Positions 1 to 8,999 are shown, numbered from the stretch's first letter. The stretch: 64,000 nt of DNA from Bacillus cereus group sp. RP43 (GCF_040459645.1 NZ_JARVHQ010000001.1:2294001-2358000), one strand, 5' to 3'. Translations and numbers: made by a program. Notes: generated from the letters alone by a model not told the origin.

Positions 1-759
1 TTTACCAGCGTAATCAGGATTTTCAGCGGCTAGTCTATTTGCTTCTTCGCGACTAATGTATTGTACACCTTCAAATGGGTACCAATGGTATTTAACGTAC
101 TTTCTAATACCTTGAGCATTTCTCCAAACATATGTATTTACACTATGTCCTGGAATGTGGCGAAGACTTTTTATCGTACCAGCATCAGAGTATAAACGTA
201 CAATAAAATGAATCGATTCAGGCGCTCTTGCTACAAAGCCCCAAGACCTATCAGGATCAATTAAATTATTTTTAGGTGAAGGTAAGAATGCTTTAATAAA
301 TTCCGGGAAACGCATCGGATCACGAATAGAAAAGACAGGAATGTGATTACATATAAGGTCAAAAATGCCTTCTTCTGTATAAAATTTTGTAGCAAAGCCA
401 CTTACATTTCTAGATGTATCAGGTGTTCCTTTTATACCGACAGCTAAAGAAAAGCGAACCATAACAGGGATTTTCTCATTAGAATTTTGTAAAAATATCA
501 GTTTTGTATGCTCAGACATCGGATATATCGTTTGGAAATAACCAAATGCACCAAATCCTTTTACATGAACAGGTCTTTCTAAAATTTTTTCATGAATAAA
601 TTCTTGTAACGACTCATGAAGTACACTATCTTGCTTCAAAACAGGCCCACGTGAACCAACTGTTTGAGAGTGAAGTTTAGCTGGTTCATTAAGTTCTCGA
701 TTGCTATTTAAGTCTTCTCCTAATAAAGATTGCCTCTGTTTATCATGTTTTTCATTCAT
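1..759 (-). CDS. Catalase, divergent haem catalase family (5' part only)
   Basis: The N-terminal 253 codons of a monofunctional haem catalase, which disproportionates hydrogen peroxide in the cytoplasm; the gene runs off the left edge. The distal haem-side histidine sits in RPVHVKGFGAFGYF (about residue 65) and the catalytic asparagine in CNHIPVFSIRDP (about residue 138). The family norm there is GNNTPVFFIRD, so this is a divergent member. The start ATG at 759 lies 8 nt after GGAGG; the ATG two codons upstream sits only 2 nt from it and is less likely. It is transcribed divergently from the aminotransferase at 1059. No PerR or SigB site could be called with confidence in the 293-bp spacer. 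Haem-binding C-terminal residues are not visible, so activity cannot be judged. Confidence 0.88.
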   Translation of the reverse strand, partial: MNEKHDKQRQSLLGEDLNSNRELNEPAKLHSQTVGSRGPVLKQDSVLHESLQEFIHEKILERPVHVKGFGAFGYFQTIYPMSEHTKLIFLQNSNEKIPVMVRFSLAVGIKGTPDTSRNVSGFATKFYTEEGIFDLICNHIPVFSIRDPMRFPEFIKAFLPSPKNNLIDPDRSWGFVARAPESIHFIVRLYSDAGTIKSLRHIPGHSVNTYVWRNAQGIRKYVKYHWYPFEGVQYISREEANRLAAENPDYAGK

Positions 760-1058
760 CGACATAGCCTCCAAAAATTTTTCGTTGATTGTTACTAAAT
801 ATGATTTTTTAACCTTAATTATGTATTACATACGAAGTTCAAATTAGTAACATACCGCTAGATGAAAAAAATGCGCATAGCGTGGACCTGTTGAAATAGA
901 AGAAATTATGGAAAAATGAATATCGGGAAGAGAAATAACACGTTTTAGTAAAAGATAGAAGAAATCACAATTAAAATTTCAATCATAAAAATTAATTTAT
1001 AAATGACTTATAGACAATGAACATGAAAAACGGGAAAAATAATTAGGAGGAATTTAAC

Positions 1059-2276
1059 ATGTCGGATTGGTTTCAATTAGATAAAGAATATATGATGCCT
1101 ACGTATTGTCGTACGAAGGTTGCGATAGAAAGAGGAGAAGGTTGTAAACTGTATGATGTAGATGGTAAAGAGTATTTAGATTTATTTTCTGGCGTAGGAG
1201 TAAACGTATTAGGATACAATCATTCTAAAATTGTGCAAACGACAATGGAGCAAGTTACGAAATCGTTGCATCTACCATTTCACTTTTTAAACCCAGTTGC
1301 GATTGAGTTTGCAAAGAGATTAGTTGATTGCTCTTTAAAAAATGGAAAAGTTTTTTTTACAAACTCTGGTACGGAAGCGACAGAAACAACGTTAAAATTA
1401 ATTGATAAATATAAATCTATTACGAATGAAGAACGTGACGGAGTCGTTGTGCTGAAAGATAGTTTCCACGGGCGAACATTAGGGGCGTTACATTTTACGA
1501 GACAAGAAAGTGTATATCAAAACTTCCCGAAAACATCGATTCCTGTATATGAAGTGGAACGTGAAAATATAGAGCAATTAGAAGATATGATTGTTAAAGA
1601 AAATCCAATTGCAATTATGCTAGAGCCTGTCTTAGGAAGCGGCGGGATCTATCCTTTATCAAGTGAATATCTACATGGTGTTCAACATCTTTGTGATAAA
1701 TATAATGTGCTGCTTATCGTGGATGAAGTTCAAAGTGGTATGGGGAGAACGGGGAAATTGTTTGCTTATCAAAATTTCAATATTACACCTGATATTATTC
1801 AAATTGGTAAAGGTGCAGGAGGCGGGATACCGCTAGGTGGGATTATTGTAGGGGAAAAGTTATGTGATGTGTTTTCACCAGGAGATCATGGAACAACGTT
1901 TGCTCATTCATCAATGGGAACGGCTTTAGGTTTAACGGTTTTAAATACATTGATTGACGATGGTTTAATGCAAGAAGCGTATGAAACATCACACTATCTA
2001 AATGATAAATTGCAAGAAATTCAGAAAGAAAATTCTTATTATATTCAGGAAGTACGTCATGCTGGAATGATGTTTGGAATTAGTTTGAATGATAAGAATG
2101 AAAATGTTAAGAAATTACAGGTGAAGCTAATGGAGAAAGGAATGTTAGTTGATGTTACACAAGGGAACATCATCCGTTTACTTCCTCCATATATAATTAC
2201 TAAAGAAGAAATTGATGCATTTATTTATGAGTTTATCTCCTGTATTCATAGCTTATCAGCTATAGCGAGTGTTTAA
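1059..2276 (+). CDS. Class-III PLP aminotransferase, acetylornithine/GABA aminotransferase type
   Basis: A 405-residue fold-type I aminotransferase, close to the usual 380-430 for ArgD-like enzymes. The phosphate-binding segment NSGTEATETTLK is near residue 104, the aspartate motif IVDEVQSGMGRTG near 221, and the Schiff-base lysine is in IGKGAGGGIPLGG near 251. Family members move an amino group between an omega-amino donor such as N-acetylornithine or 4-aminobutyrate and 2-oxoglutarate. The ATG follows AGGAGG at good spacing. It is monocistronic, with a terminator at 2361. No arginine genes adjoin it, so a role in arginine synthesis is not supported by context; a second ArgD-like or catabolic enzyme is equally possible. 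Family is certain, substrate is not. Confidence 0.85.
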   Translation: MSDWFQLDKEYMMPTYCRTKVAIERGEGCKLYDVDGKEYLDLFSGVGVNVLGYNHSKIVQTTMEQVTKSLHLPFHFLNPVAIEFAKRLVDCSLKNGKVFFTNSGTEATETTLKLIDKYKSITNEERDGVVVLKDSFHGRTLGALHFTRQESVYQNFPKTSIPVYEVERENIEQLEDMIVKENPIAIMLEPVLGSGGIYPLSSEYLHGVQHLCDKYNVLLIVDEVQSGMGRTGKLFAYQNFNITPDIIQIGKGAGGGIPLGGIIVGEKLCDVFSPGDHGTTFAHSSMGTALGLTVLNTLIDDGLMQEAYETSHYLNDKLQEIQKENSYYIQEVRHAGMMFGISLNDKNENVKKLQVKLMEKGMLVDVTQGNIIRLLPPYIITKEEIDAFIYEFISCIHSLSAIASV

Positions 2277-2360
2277 AAAACTTTATAAAAAAGCACCTTA
2301 TTTTTAATTCAAATAGGAAGAAAATAGGGGTGGGAAAAATAAATTTACGTATTAAAATAA

Positions 2361-2403
2361 AAAGCTGAAAAAGGTACTCGTATAGCGCCTTCTTCAGCTT
2401 TTT
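2361..2403 (+). terminator. Intrinsic terminator after the aminotransferase
   Basis: Inverted repeat AAAGCTGAAaAAGG / CCTTcTTCAGCTTT followed by a short T run. It separates the aminotransferase from the transporter at 2580. Confidence 0.7.
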
Positions 2404-2579
2404 AAAATAGTAAATTACTTAATCTAGGAAGCATCTCGTTGGACAAATAATTAATTATGTGAAACAATAATAACAGATAAGGAGACGTTGCTTTTCCTTA
2501 AGTGCTTCGTATTGAATTTATTCTAGTAAGAGAAGGTGTGCTTAAAGAAGTTAAATTAAATAAGGAGCTGTTTTATTAT

Positions 2580-4031
2580 ATGCAACAAAATAATGATTTA
2601 AATTTTGAACCTCAAGACGTTAATATTGTCAATCCTAAACAAGCCAGGAAAGCAGTCGTTGCTACTGGTATAGGGAATGCAATGGAGTGGTTTGACTTCG
2701 GATTATACGCGTATTTAGCGGTGATTTTAAGTCAATTATTCTTCTCAGGTGTGAATAATAGTGGTTTGCAACTTGTACTAACATTTGGTACATTTGCGGC
2801 GGCCTTTCTCGTTCGACCAATCGGAGGTATTTTCTTTGGTAGAATAGGAGATAAATACGGCCGAAAGATTGTTTTAAGTACAACTATTATTTTAATGGCA
2901 CTTTCTACATTATTCATCGCATTACTACCAACCTATGAACAAATTGGTGTATGGGCACCAATACTACTTTTAGTTGCTCGAATGATTCAAGGCTTCTCTA
3001 CAGGCGGCGAATATTCAGGAGCAATGGTTTATATCGCAGAATCTTCTCCAGATAAAAAGCGTGGTATACTCGGTAGTGGTCTTGAAATTGGAACACTCTC
3101 AGGTTACATTGCTGCCTCGGTAATTGTTACCATTTTGACGTTATTATTAACAGATGAGCAAATGCTCAGCTGGGGATGGCGTATTCCTTTCTTAATTGCT
3201 GCACCAATTGGTTTGGTCGGTTTATATTTACGACGTCATTTAGATGAATCTCCCATCTTTGAAGAGATGGAAAAAGCACAAGAGGAATCTGAAGACAACG
3301 AACAATTTTCATTTATGGATATATTAAAATATCACAAAAAAGACTTCTTATTAAGCACAGTAATTGTTGCCTTCTTTAACATTACAAACTATATGATCCT
3401 TTCGTATATTCCTTCTTATTTAACACAAGTACTAAAAGTCAAAGAAACAACTGGCTTATTAATTATTTCAATTACGATGGCACTTATGATTCCACTGGCA
3501 CTTTATTTCGGTAAATTAAGTGATAAAGTAGGTAATAAACGCGTAGTACAAATTGGTTTACTTGGTTTAGCATTATGTTCAATTCCAGCATTTTTATTAA
3601 TTGGTAACGGACATATTGTAGCCATGTTTGCGGGTATTTTCGTCTTAGGTTTCTTCCTTAGTGTATATGAAGGAACATTGCCTTCGTTATTACCAGCACT
3701 CTTTTTCACCGATGTACGTTATCGTGCACTTTCTATCTCCTTTAATATTTCTGTATCTATATTCGGTGGTACAACGCCGCTCGTATGTTCATACTTAGTT
3801 CATGCTACTGGTAATCCACTAGCACCAGCATTTTATTTAACAGGTGTAAGTGTAATTGGATTAATTGTATTTAGTGTACTGTTTGTCACAACATCAGGAC
3901 GTGCACTAAAAGGATCTTATCCTACTGTAGAATCGAAAAAAGAAGCACATCAAATCGCTAAAGAGGATCCTGAAGAAACACTATGGTGGCATGAAGAATC
4001 TTTAGAAATTGAAGCAGGGAAAAAAGCATAA
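2580..4031 (+). CDS. MFS metabolite:H+ symporter, proline/betaine transporter (ProP) type
   Basis: A 12-helix major facilitator of the metabolite:H+ symporter family, whose members take up proline, betaine, alpha-ketoglutarate or citrate across the plasma membrane with protons. Hallmarks are GNAMEWFDFGLYA at the first helix, the loop 2-3 motif GRIGDKYGRK, the family signature GFSTGGEYSGA in helix 5 and the repeated loop motif GKLSDKVGNKR. The last 40 residues are hydrophilic and acidic, short of the coiled coil of E. coli ProP. The frame is open from a GTG at 2502, but the ATG at 2580 preceded by AAGGAG (12-nt spacing, somewhat long) starts where homology-like sequence begins, giving 483 residues. 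It stands alone, ending at a bidirectional terminator. Confidence 0.85.
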   Translation: MQQNNDLNFEPQDVNIVNPKQARKAVVATGIGNAMEWFDFGLYAYLAVILSQLFFSGVNNSGLQLVLTFGTFAAAFLVRPIGGIFFGRIGDKYGRKIVLSTTIILMALSTLFIALLPTYEQIGVWAPILLLVARMIQGFSTGGEYSGAMVYIAESSPDKKRGILGSGLEIGTLSGYIAASVIVTILTLLLTDEQMLSWGWRIPFLIAAPIGLVGLYLRRHLDESPIFEEMEKAQEESEDNEQFSFMDILKYHKKDFLLSTVIVAFFNITNYMILSYIPSYLTQVLKVKETTGLLIISITMALMIPLALYFGKLSDKVGNKRVVQIGLLGLALCSIPAFLLIGNGHIVAMFAGIFVLGFFLSVYEGTLPSLLPALFFTDVRYRALSISFNISVSIFGGTTPLVCSYLVHATGNPLAPAFYLTGVSVIGLIVFSVLFVTTSGRALKGSYPTVESKKEAHQIAKEDPEETLWWHEESLEIEAGKKA

Positions 4032-4058
4032 ATTGTGAAAAGTAACGTGGACTTTTAC

Positions 4059-4095
4059 ACAAAAAGACTCCTAGTTTAATAGGAGTCTTTTTGTA
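4059..4095. terminator. Bidirectional terminator between convergent genes
   Basis: AAAAAGACTCCTA and TAGGAGTCTTTTT pair around a 5-nt loop, with A and T runs on either flank. It serves the transporter ending at 4031 and the minus-strand operon ending at 4100. Confidence 0.85.
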
Positions 4096-4099
4096 TACA

Positions 4100-5230
4100 T
4101 CATTTTCTCTTCTTCTTCAAACTCTTCTGATATGCATAAAGCTTATGAATCTCTTCCTTAAATTTATGCAAAAGTACAGTGTTTTCACCATTTGAATACC
4201 GTACTGTATTATAAGCATCTATAATAATATGACTCTGAATATTTGCACCTTCTTCAAGATTTATTCTTTCTAGCCAAGCCTCAACCGTTTCTCCTCGTTC
4301 TCGGTTTAAAGGGGGGAATAGTTTGCTCTCGAGTTTGAAAATTTCTTTCCGAATTTCGTTATTTGGTGGTTTATTTCGTTTGAACCGTTTTTGGCTAATG
4401 CCTTCTTTATCAGTAATGATTGTAGATTCAAAGACAGGCATATTTGGTAAACTTAAATGTTTTCGTTTTTTTACTATTTTCCAAACGACGTAAATAGCGA
4501 TGGCTGTACAGGCTATTATTGTAATGCTATTAATGAGAGTTGGATCAAAAGGACGCTGCCCCAATTCCTCTTTAATTTGAGGATCTTTTAAATTTCCTTT
4601 ATTCGACCAAAAGTCGTCTGTATCTTTTAATGCAGCTGCCGAGAACAATGGATTTAAAGCATAACCAAATCCTAAGGCAACTACTTGTATGATATAAGAA
4701 AAAAGAAGCCGAATATAAGGAAATACCGGAATAAGTAAAGCGCTAATTATTCCAATCGTAATAATAGAAGTGAAACGTAATAGCTGTTGATTGCGATTGG
4801 AACCTGTTAACCAAAATGTAATCATTATGTGTAAAGTTAATAGTAACAATTTCCACAATGGCGGAAAGGGGGCATAAAATATAGCTGAAACGACAAACCA
4901 TACAATACCGCCTAACGATTTTTGTACTGGATATCCCGGTCCAACAGAGTGTACGATAAAGAAAAACAGTGGTAATAATATTGTGCCTAAAATAGAGAAA
5001 GGTAGAAATAAAGAACAACCGATTATTTGAATAACTAACAGTAGTACAAAACCTGTTGTTTTTATATTCATAAATTTATGAATAAGAAATACTCCTACAT
5101 AACCGGTCATTAAAAATATAGCAATACCAATGAGTTCATCTCTTTCCGTTAATAATGAAAGAAGGAGGAGTAGAATAAAGTCATTAACGTGATAGAGCCA
5201 AGTTTTCAAGCTTTTCCACCATCCCTTCAT
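4100..5230 (-). CDS. Multi-pass membrane protein with C-terminal DUF4129-like segment
   Basis: The third gene of a MoxR-DUF58 operon. About eight hydrophobic segments fill residues 10-200, followed by a soluble region, another membrane segment near 250, and a basic C-terminal domain with the pattern LNRERGETVEAWLERI typical of DUF4129 proteins. Such proteins accompany MoxR/DUF58 systems; B. subtilis and many others carry a transglutaminase-like YebA here instead, and no transglutaminase Cys-His-Asp region is visible. The start is uncertain: an ATG at 5230 or a TTG at 5209 (with GGTGG 6 nt upstream) both overlap the DUF58 gene, and the frame stays open to 5287. Overlap with the upstream gene implies translational coupling. 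The biochemical function is unknown. Confidence 0.7.
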   Translation of the reverse strand: MKGWWKSLKTWLYHVNDFILLLLLSLLTERDELIGIAIFLMTGYVGVFLIHKFMNIKTTGFVLLLVIQIIGCSLFLPFSILGTILLPLFFFIVHSVGPGYPVQKSLGGIVWFVVSAIFYAPFPPLWKLLLLTLHIMITFWLTGSNRNQQLLRFTSIITIGIISALLIPVFPYIRLLFSYIIQVVALGFGYALNPLFSAAALKDTDDFWSNKGNLKDPQIKEELGQRPFDPTLINSITIIACTAIAIYVVWKIVKKRKHLSLPNMPVFESTIITDKEGISQKRFKRNKPPNNEIRKEIFKLESKLFPPLNRERGETVEAWLERINLEEGANIQSHIIIDAYNTVRYSNGENTVLLHKFKEEIHKLYAYQKSLKKKRK

Positions 5231-6347
5231 TATTAATGAGAAACGTAGGCTGAGATAGAAGAGGGAGCTCATGCTTCTGCGTACCAATGTATATCATTGT
5301 AGATGAGCGCTCTCTTTTTCTCGTTATATAGTGAAGAAATCCTTGTTTCGGAAGTAACGTACTATCTTCTGTAATACGTGCTAATTCCTCTAAAGCTTTT
5401 GCATATTGCGTTTGTCCTTCATTTAACGGTAAATGTAATGCACCCCCTTCTGCTAATACACTAATAAACAATTCAAACGGTATTTGATGTTTCGTTGCGA
5501 ATTGACAAATGTATGTTGTAAATGAAACAAGGTCTTCTACATTTTCTTTCCAACCGAATCCGCGATCAGCAGCTAAAGAAAGACAAATCGTCCAACTATA
5601 ATTTTTTACAGGTTCATATTGCTTCGCTTGTAACACCTGCATTTTGGCGGATGCTTTCCAATGAATAGAGCGGAAAGATTCACGTTCATATCGTTTAATA
5701 CCGATAATGGAAGTTTCATCATTGTAAAAAGAGAAATTCGTTCGATAAGAACCTGTTAATAATTGCTGAAGTTTTTGTAAACCGGCTACTTCTTTAGGAG
5801 TAGGGTATACAATAATTTCAGTCTTTAATTTATCGAAAACAGGTAAATGTACAGTTAATAAATGAAAAGGGTCTTTTAAAACACATTCAAATTGTTCAAT
5901 TTGAAAAACACCACGCTTCGTTGCGGTTAATGTTAAATCCCATTTTTGCGCTGAATGAGCAGGTTGTGAAAATGGGAAAGAAAATAACGTTTTTGATATT
6001 TGTTCAATCCCTTGATCTTTATGCGGTATAAGGGACGAATTTAAATGAAAATAACAAACACCATTAACGAGTGGTATATTTGCTCCATTTTTTAAATGAA
6101 TAAAAAACTGTCCGGATTCATCAGGGAAAAGCCGAGTTGTTTGTTTTTCATTTATAACTTGAAATCTTTTCTCTATGTAAGCGACATATTTATAAATGAA
6201 AAGCGCAAATAAATAATAGAAGAAAAAGAGAAACATAATAATCCGTTGCGGTAGAAAAAACGTAAAAAGTAAAGCGATGGGCACAGTTAATTGAATAATG
6301 TGGATTTGAAAAAATAAAGGTACAGTTACAACGCGCTGTCCATTCAT
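5184..6347 (-). CDS. DUF58 family protein with vWA-like fold
   Basis: A 387-residue protein with two N-terminal membrane helices (about 12-55) and a large extracytoplasmic-like beta region. It carries the DUF58 core motif YERESFRSIHWKASAK near residues 218-233, followed by a von Willebrand A-like domain. DUF58 proteins are partners of MoxR AAA+ ATPases, thought to be remodelled or inserted with cofactor by them. It starts four bases inside the moxR stop codon (ATGA overlap) and overlaps the next gene, so the three are one operon. The family is clear; no substrate can be named. Confidence 0.85.
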   Translation of the reverse strand: MNGQRVVTVPLFFQIHIIQLTVPIALLFTFFLPQRIIMFLFFFYYLFALFIYKYVAYIEKRFQVINEKQTTRLFPDESGQFFIHLKNGANIPLVNGVCYFHLNSSLIPHKDQGIEQISKTLFSFPFSQPAHSAQKWDLTLTATKRGVFQIEQFECVLKDPFHLLTVHLPVFDKLKTEIIVYPTPKEVAGLQKLQQLLTGSYRTNFSFYNDETSIIGIKRYERESFRSIHWKASAKMQVLQAKQYEPVKNYSWTICLSLAADRGFGWKENVEDLVSFTTYICQFATKHQIPFELFISVLAEGGALHLPLNEGQTQYAKALEELARITEDSTLLPKQGFLHYITRKRERSSTMIYIGTQKHELPLLSQPTFLINNEGMVEKLENLALSR

Positions 6348-7273
6348 GCTTGTTCAATCTCCACAGGTACGTCAACTTCTTTTAAAATCCTTTGCATTAA
6401 TTCATTTTTTGTCGTACGTAAAGCTCCTTCCATTGACAAGACGATACGGTGATTCCAAACAGAAGGAACTAAAAATTGTATATCTTCAGGTGTGCAATAT
6501 TCTCTCCCGCGTAAAAAGGCTAATGCTTGAACGGCACGCACTAAAGCTAAAGTGGCACGCGGGCTTACACCGTTAGCGATGTAATCATGATTTCTTGTAG
6601 CGTGAGCAAGTTTAATAATGTAATGTTCTAACGGTTCTGATACGAAAATTTCTTTCACTTGTTGCTGCGCTTCTAAAATGTCTTCTAAAGAAATGACAGA
6701 TGTGACGCTTTCTAACGGTGCATTGTTACGAAAACGGCGCATCATTTTTAATTCATCTTCAGGAGCCGGATAACCAATTGAAATCGTCATTAAAAAACGA
6801 TCAAGTTGTGCATCTGGAAGCGGGAAAGTCCCTTGTGATTCAATCGGGTTTTGCGTCGCAATAACAAAAAATGGTTTCGGAAGAGGAGTAGACTGCTTTT
6901 CAAGCGTTACTTGTCGTTCTTCCATCGCTTCTAACAAACTAGATTGTGTTCTCGGCATCGCGCGGTTAATTTCATCTGCGAGTAGTATATTTGTCATAAC
7001 TGGTCCAAGTCTTAATTCGAATTCACTAGTTTTTGGATTGAAATATTCAATACCTGTTACATCACTCGGAAGTACATCAGGGGTAAATTGAACGCGAGAA
7101 AAATTACCACCAATGCTTTTAGAAATTGTTTTTGCAAGTAATGTTTTTCCGGTGCCAGGCACATCTTCGAGTAGTACATGTCCATCAGCAAGCAGTGAAA
7201 CGAGGAGTAAATCAATTACATTTTCCTTACCGACAAAAACAGATCCTATGTTTTCTTTCAATTTATTTATCAT
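6344..7273 (-). CDS. MoxR-family AAA+ ATPase
   Basis: A 309-residue AAA+ ATPase of the MoxR/RavA class, acting as a cytoplasmic chaperone-like motor for its operon partners. It shows Walker A DVPGTGKTLLAK near residue 42, Walker B LLADEIN near 102, the sensor ATQNPIESQGTFPLPDAQLD near 140-160 with the arginine finger region after it, and a C-terminal helical lid. The ATG at 7273 lies 9 nt after AAAGGA; the two upstream in-frame starts at 7282 and 7291 overlap that ribosome site. It is the first gene of the moxR-DUF58-DUF4129 operon and divergent from padR. Confidence 0.92.
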   Translation of the reverse strand: MINKLKENIGSVFVGKENVIDLLLVSLLADGHVLLEDVPGTGKTLLAKTISKSIGGNFSRVQFTPDVLPSDVTGIEYFNPKTSEFELRLGPVMTNILLADEINRAMPRTQSSLLEAMEERQVTLEKQSTPLPKPFFVIATQNPIESQGTFPLPDAQLDRFLMTISIGYPAPEDELKMMRRFRNNAPLESVTSVISLEDILEAQQQVKEIFVSEPLEHYIIKLAHATRNHDYIANGVSPRATLALVRAVQALAFLRGREYCTPEDIQFLVPSVWNHRIVLSMEGALRTTKNELMQRILKEVDVPVEIEQA

Positions 7274-7387
7274 ATGTATCATTCCTTTCAAAATAAAAGT
7301 GGATATTTCTATATTTTAACAAATTATTCAGAAAATTGATATGATTTTTTAATTCAAAGAAATGGATATTTAATTATTAAATTACTC

Positions 7388-7416
7388 TTGCATATTTTGG
7401 AATATGATTATATAAT
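7388..7416 (+). promoter_or_regulatory. Sigma-A promoter of the padR operon
   Basis: TTGCAT at 7388-7393 and TATAAT at 7411-7416 are separated by exactly 17 bp, a near-consensus housekeeping promoter. Start of transcription would fall near 7423, inside the palindromes listed next. Confidence 0.8.
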
Positions 7417-7423
7417 ATCGACA

Positions 7424-7465
7424 TACGATATATCGTAATTCGATATATTAGTAAGCGATGTATCG
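7424..7465 (+). promoter_or_regulatory. Probable PadR operator cluster
   Basis: TACGATATATCGTA (7424-7437) is a perfect 14-bp palindrome. It is followed by the half-like copy CGATATAT (7441-7448) and by CGATGTATCG (7456-7465). They cover the predicted transcription start and reach the ribosome site. Autorepression by the PadR protein encoded just downstream is the simplest reading; that is inference. Confidence 0.65.
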
Positions 7466-7477
7466 GAGGTAATTATA

Positions 7478-7795
7478 ATGAATGCGAAAGCGCAAAAATA
7501 TATTCCGTTAACTGAGGCAACATACTACATATTATTGTCACTTGTGAAGCCAATGCATGGTTACGGAATTATGCAAATGGTAGAAGAGATGACAAATGGG
7601 GAAGTAAAGCTCGGCCCCGGTACTTTATACGGCAATACGACGAAGTTATTAAAAGAGAAGTTAATTGTTGAAGTTGCCTCTACAGACAGAAAGAAGTGCT
7701 ATGAGTTAACACCATTTGGTAGAGAAGTGTTAGAGCTGGAGTACAACAGGTTGCAGAGATCTGTAAGGAATGGACATAGTATATTAGGGGAGTGA
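7478..7795 (+). CDS. PadR-family transcriptional regulator
   Basis: A 105-residue winged-helix regulator of the short PadR type. It shows the family pattern LSLVKPMHGYGIMQMVEE (about 22-39), the loop KLGPGTLYGNTTKLLKE (about 49-65) that leads into the recognition helix, and a basic wing TDRKKCYELTPFGRE. Short PadR proteins dimerise through a C-terminal helix, seen here at about 86-100. It is followed 7 bp later by a DUF2812 protein, a partnership common in Bacillus and Clostridia in which PadR represses its own two-gene operon. The operator palindromes directly upstream fit this. Confidence 0.9.
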   Translation: MNAKAQKYIPLTEATYYILLSLVKPMHGYGIMQMVEEMTNGEVKLGPGTLYGNTTKLLKEKLIVEVASTDRKKCYELTPFGREVLELEYNRLQRSVRNGHSILGE

Positions 7796-7802
7796 ATGGA
7801 AG

Positions 7803-8339
7803 ATGGAGACAAAAAGGGTATTTAAATTTTTTACGGCATGGAATTTAGAAAAAGAAGAAGCTTTTTTACGAAAGATGCATCAAAAAGGTTGGGCATTACA
7901 AAAATACAATTTAATGTATACGTTTAAGAAAACTGAGCCAAAAGATGTAATATATAAAGCTGATTTTAGATTGGTTTATAGAGATTCGAAAGAACAACAA
8001 CAAGAGTATTTTGAAATATACGAAATGTCAGGTTGGAAACGCGTGACGAGTTTTACAAGATGGAATTATTTTTGTAAAGAAGTAGAAGAGGTAAATGAAT
8101 TGCCCGATATATACTCAGAAAAGGAGACGAGGATACAAAAACTAAATGAATTACTGCTATTCCTTGTTATTATATCAGCAAGTATATTACCATCAATGTA
8201 TAACCTATTTTTAAGCCCGATGGAATCAAGAGTGCCAATTTGGGCGAAAATTATGACAGGTCTTACAGGTTGTATGTGGATATACTTCTTTATAAGACTT
8301 TCTTGGAAAATTAAGAAACTAAAAAGTGAAATATTATAA
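7803..8339 (+). CDS. DUF2812 membrane protein
   Basis: A 178-residue protein with an N-terminal soluble DUF2812 domain (about 1-105) and two membrane helices (about 112-133 and 143-163). The domain shows the typical opening KFFTAWNLEKEEAFLRKMHQKG, quoted here only as its first residues KFFTAWNLEKEE, and the GWKRVTSF segment. The function of the family is not known; it repeatedly occurs with PadR regulators and is presumed to be a stress or envelope sensor. It starts 8 bp after the padR stop, with GGGGAG in the end of padR as ribosome site. Confidence 0.8.
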   Translation: METKRVFKFFTAWNLEKEEAFLRKMHQKGWALQKYNLMYTFKKTEPKDVIYKADFRLVYRDSKEQQQEYFEIYEMSGWKRVTSFTRWNYFCKEVEEVNELPDIYSEKETRIQKLNELLLFLVIISASILPSMYNLFLSPMESRVPIWAKIMTGLTGCMWIYFFIRLSWKIKKLKSEIL

Positions 8340-8355
8340 TAAAGAGTGGAGTTAA

Positions 8356-8406
8356 AAAGAAGTTGATTTTAAGAGAAAGTCAGGAGTCGGAATCAACTTC
8401 TTTAGT
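8356..8406 (+). terminator. Terminator of the padR-DUF2812 operon
   Basis: AAAGAAGTTGATT pairs with AATCAACTTCTTT across a 22-nt loop, ending in a T-rich stretch. Confidence 0.7.
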
Positions 8407-8427
8407 TTCTAAATAATTGTATTTTGT

Positions 8428-8574
8428 TCACTCTTTTTTATATAATAAAAATCTGTATAAAGGTACAAAAATAACAGTAACATAAATAATAAATCCCAAA
8501 ATAATAAATGAAGAAAAAACGATCCATATAGAGGGCAAAAAATAAAAGATGACTAAAAAGGTGTGGGGTGTAAC
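8428..8574 (-). pseudogene. Relic of a small two-helix membrane protein
   Basis: A minus-strand frame of 48 codons without a start codon. It encodes two hydrophobic stretches (for example SIWIVFSSFIILGFIIYV) and ends in LYRFLLYKKE. An in-frame stop immediately precedes it. It looks like the decayed 3' end of a small membrane protein gene; no family is recognised. Confidence 0.35.
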
Positions 8575-8622
8575 TTATAATAAGGAAGAAAAACATTTTT
8601 TTATTAACATTTTAAATGGAAA

Positions 8623-8650
8623 ACCCCCTATAGAAAATTGGTAGGGGGTA
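8623..8650 (-). terminator. Terminator of the zinc-ribbon gene
   Basis: ACCCCCTA and TAGGGGGT form an 8-bp GC-rich stem. Read leftward it is followed by a T run, 11 bp after the stop of the minus-strand gene at 8661. Confidence 0.7.
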
Positions 8651-8660
8651 ATAAAAATGT

Positions 8661-8909
8661 TTAAGAAAAAGACTGATTTTGAGCAGGTTTAATAAATTGT
8701 TCTGGGTTTTCAACAAGCCCGCATACAGCACATTGGACGCGGTAAGTAGGTCCTTGATAAGCCATATGAAAAGCGTTCATCGTTTCATTTGTGTATTCTT
8801 CTTCTACTTGACCAGTTTGTGGATTTAATTTGACTGGTTTTACTTGTTGCTCAAGAATATTAAAGCGAGTTCGGTTCGTTTTACAACTTGGACATAGCAT
8901 TGGTTCCAT
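8661..8909 (-). CDS. Small zinc-ribbon-like protein
   Basis: An 82-residue protein opening MEPMLCPSCKTNRTRF, with a second CAVCG pair near residue 62. The two CxxC knuckles imply one zinc-ribbon, with a variable middle containing KPVKLNPQTGQVEEEY. The frame is open much further upstream (to 9053), but GGAGG lies 9 nt before the ATG at 8909 and the upstream extension is low-complexity hydrophobic sequence, so the short form is preferred. It is a single gene with its own terminator. The function is not known to me. Confidence 0.75.
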   Translation of the reverse strand: MEPMLCPSCKTNRTRFNILEQQVKPVKLNPQTGQVEEEYTNETMNAFHMAYQGPTYRVQCAVCGLVENPEQFIKPAQNQSFS

Positions 8910-8999
8910 ATGTATACACCTCCATTTGTAGCATTTCTTAAGCGGTATGATTTTATGCAAGTAAAAAAACTTTCTCAATATAAATAGGTGTTTAATGTA

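Noticed and set aside
2502..2579. GTG start for the ProP-type transporter
   Set aside because: No ribosome site lies at suitable distance, and the extension precedes the conserved first helix without similarity to the family.
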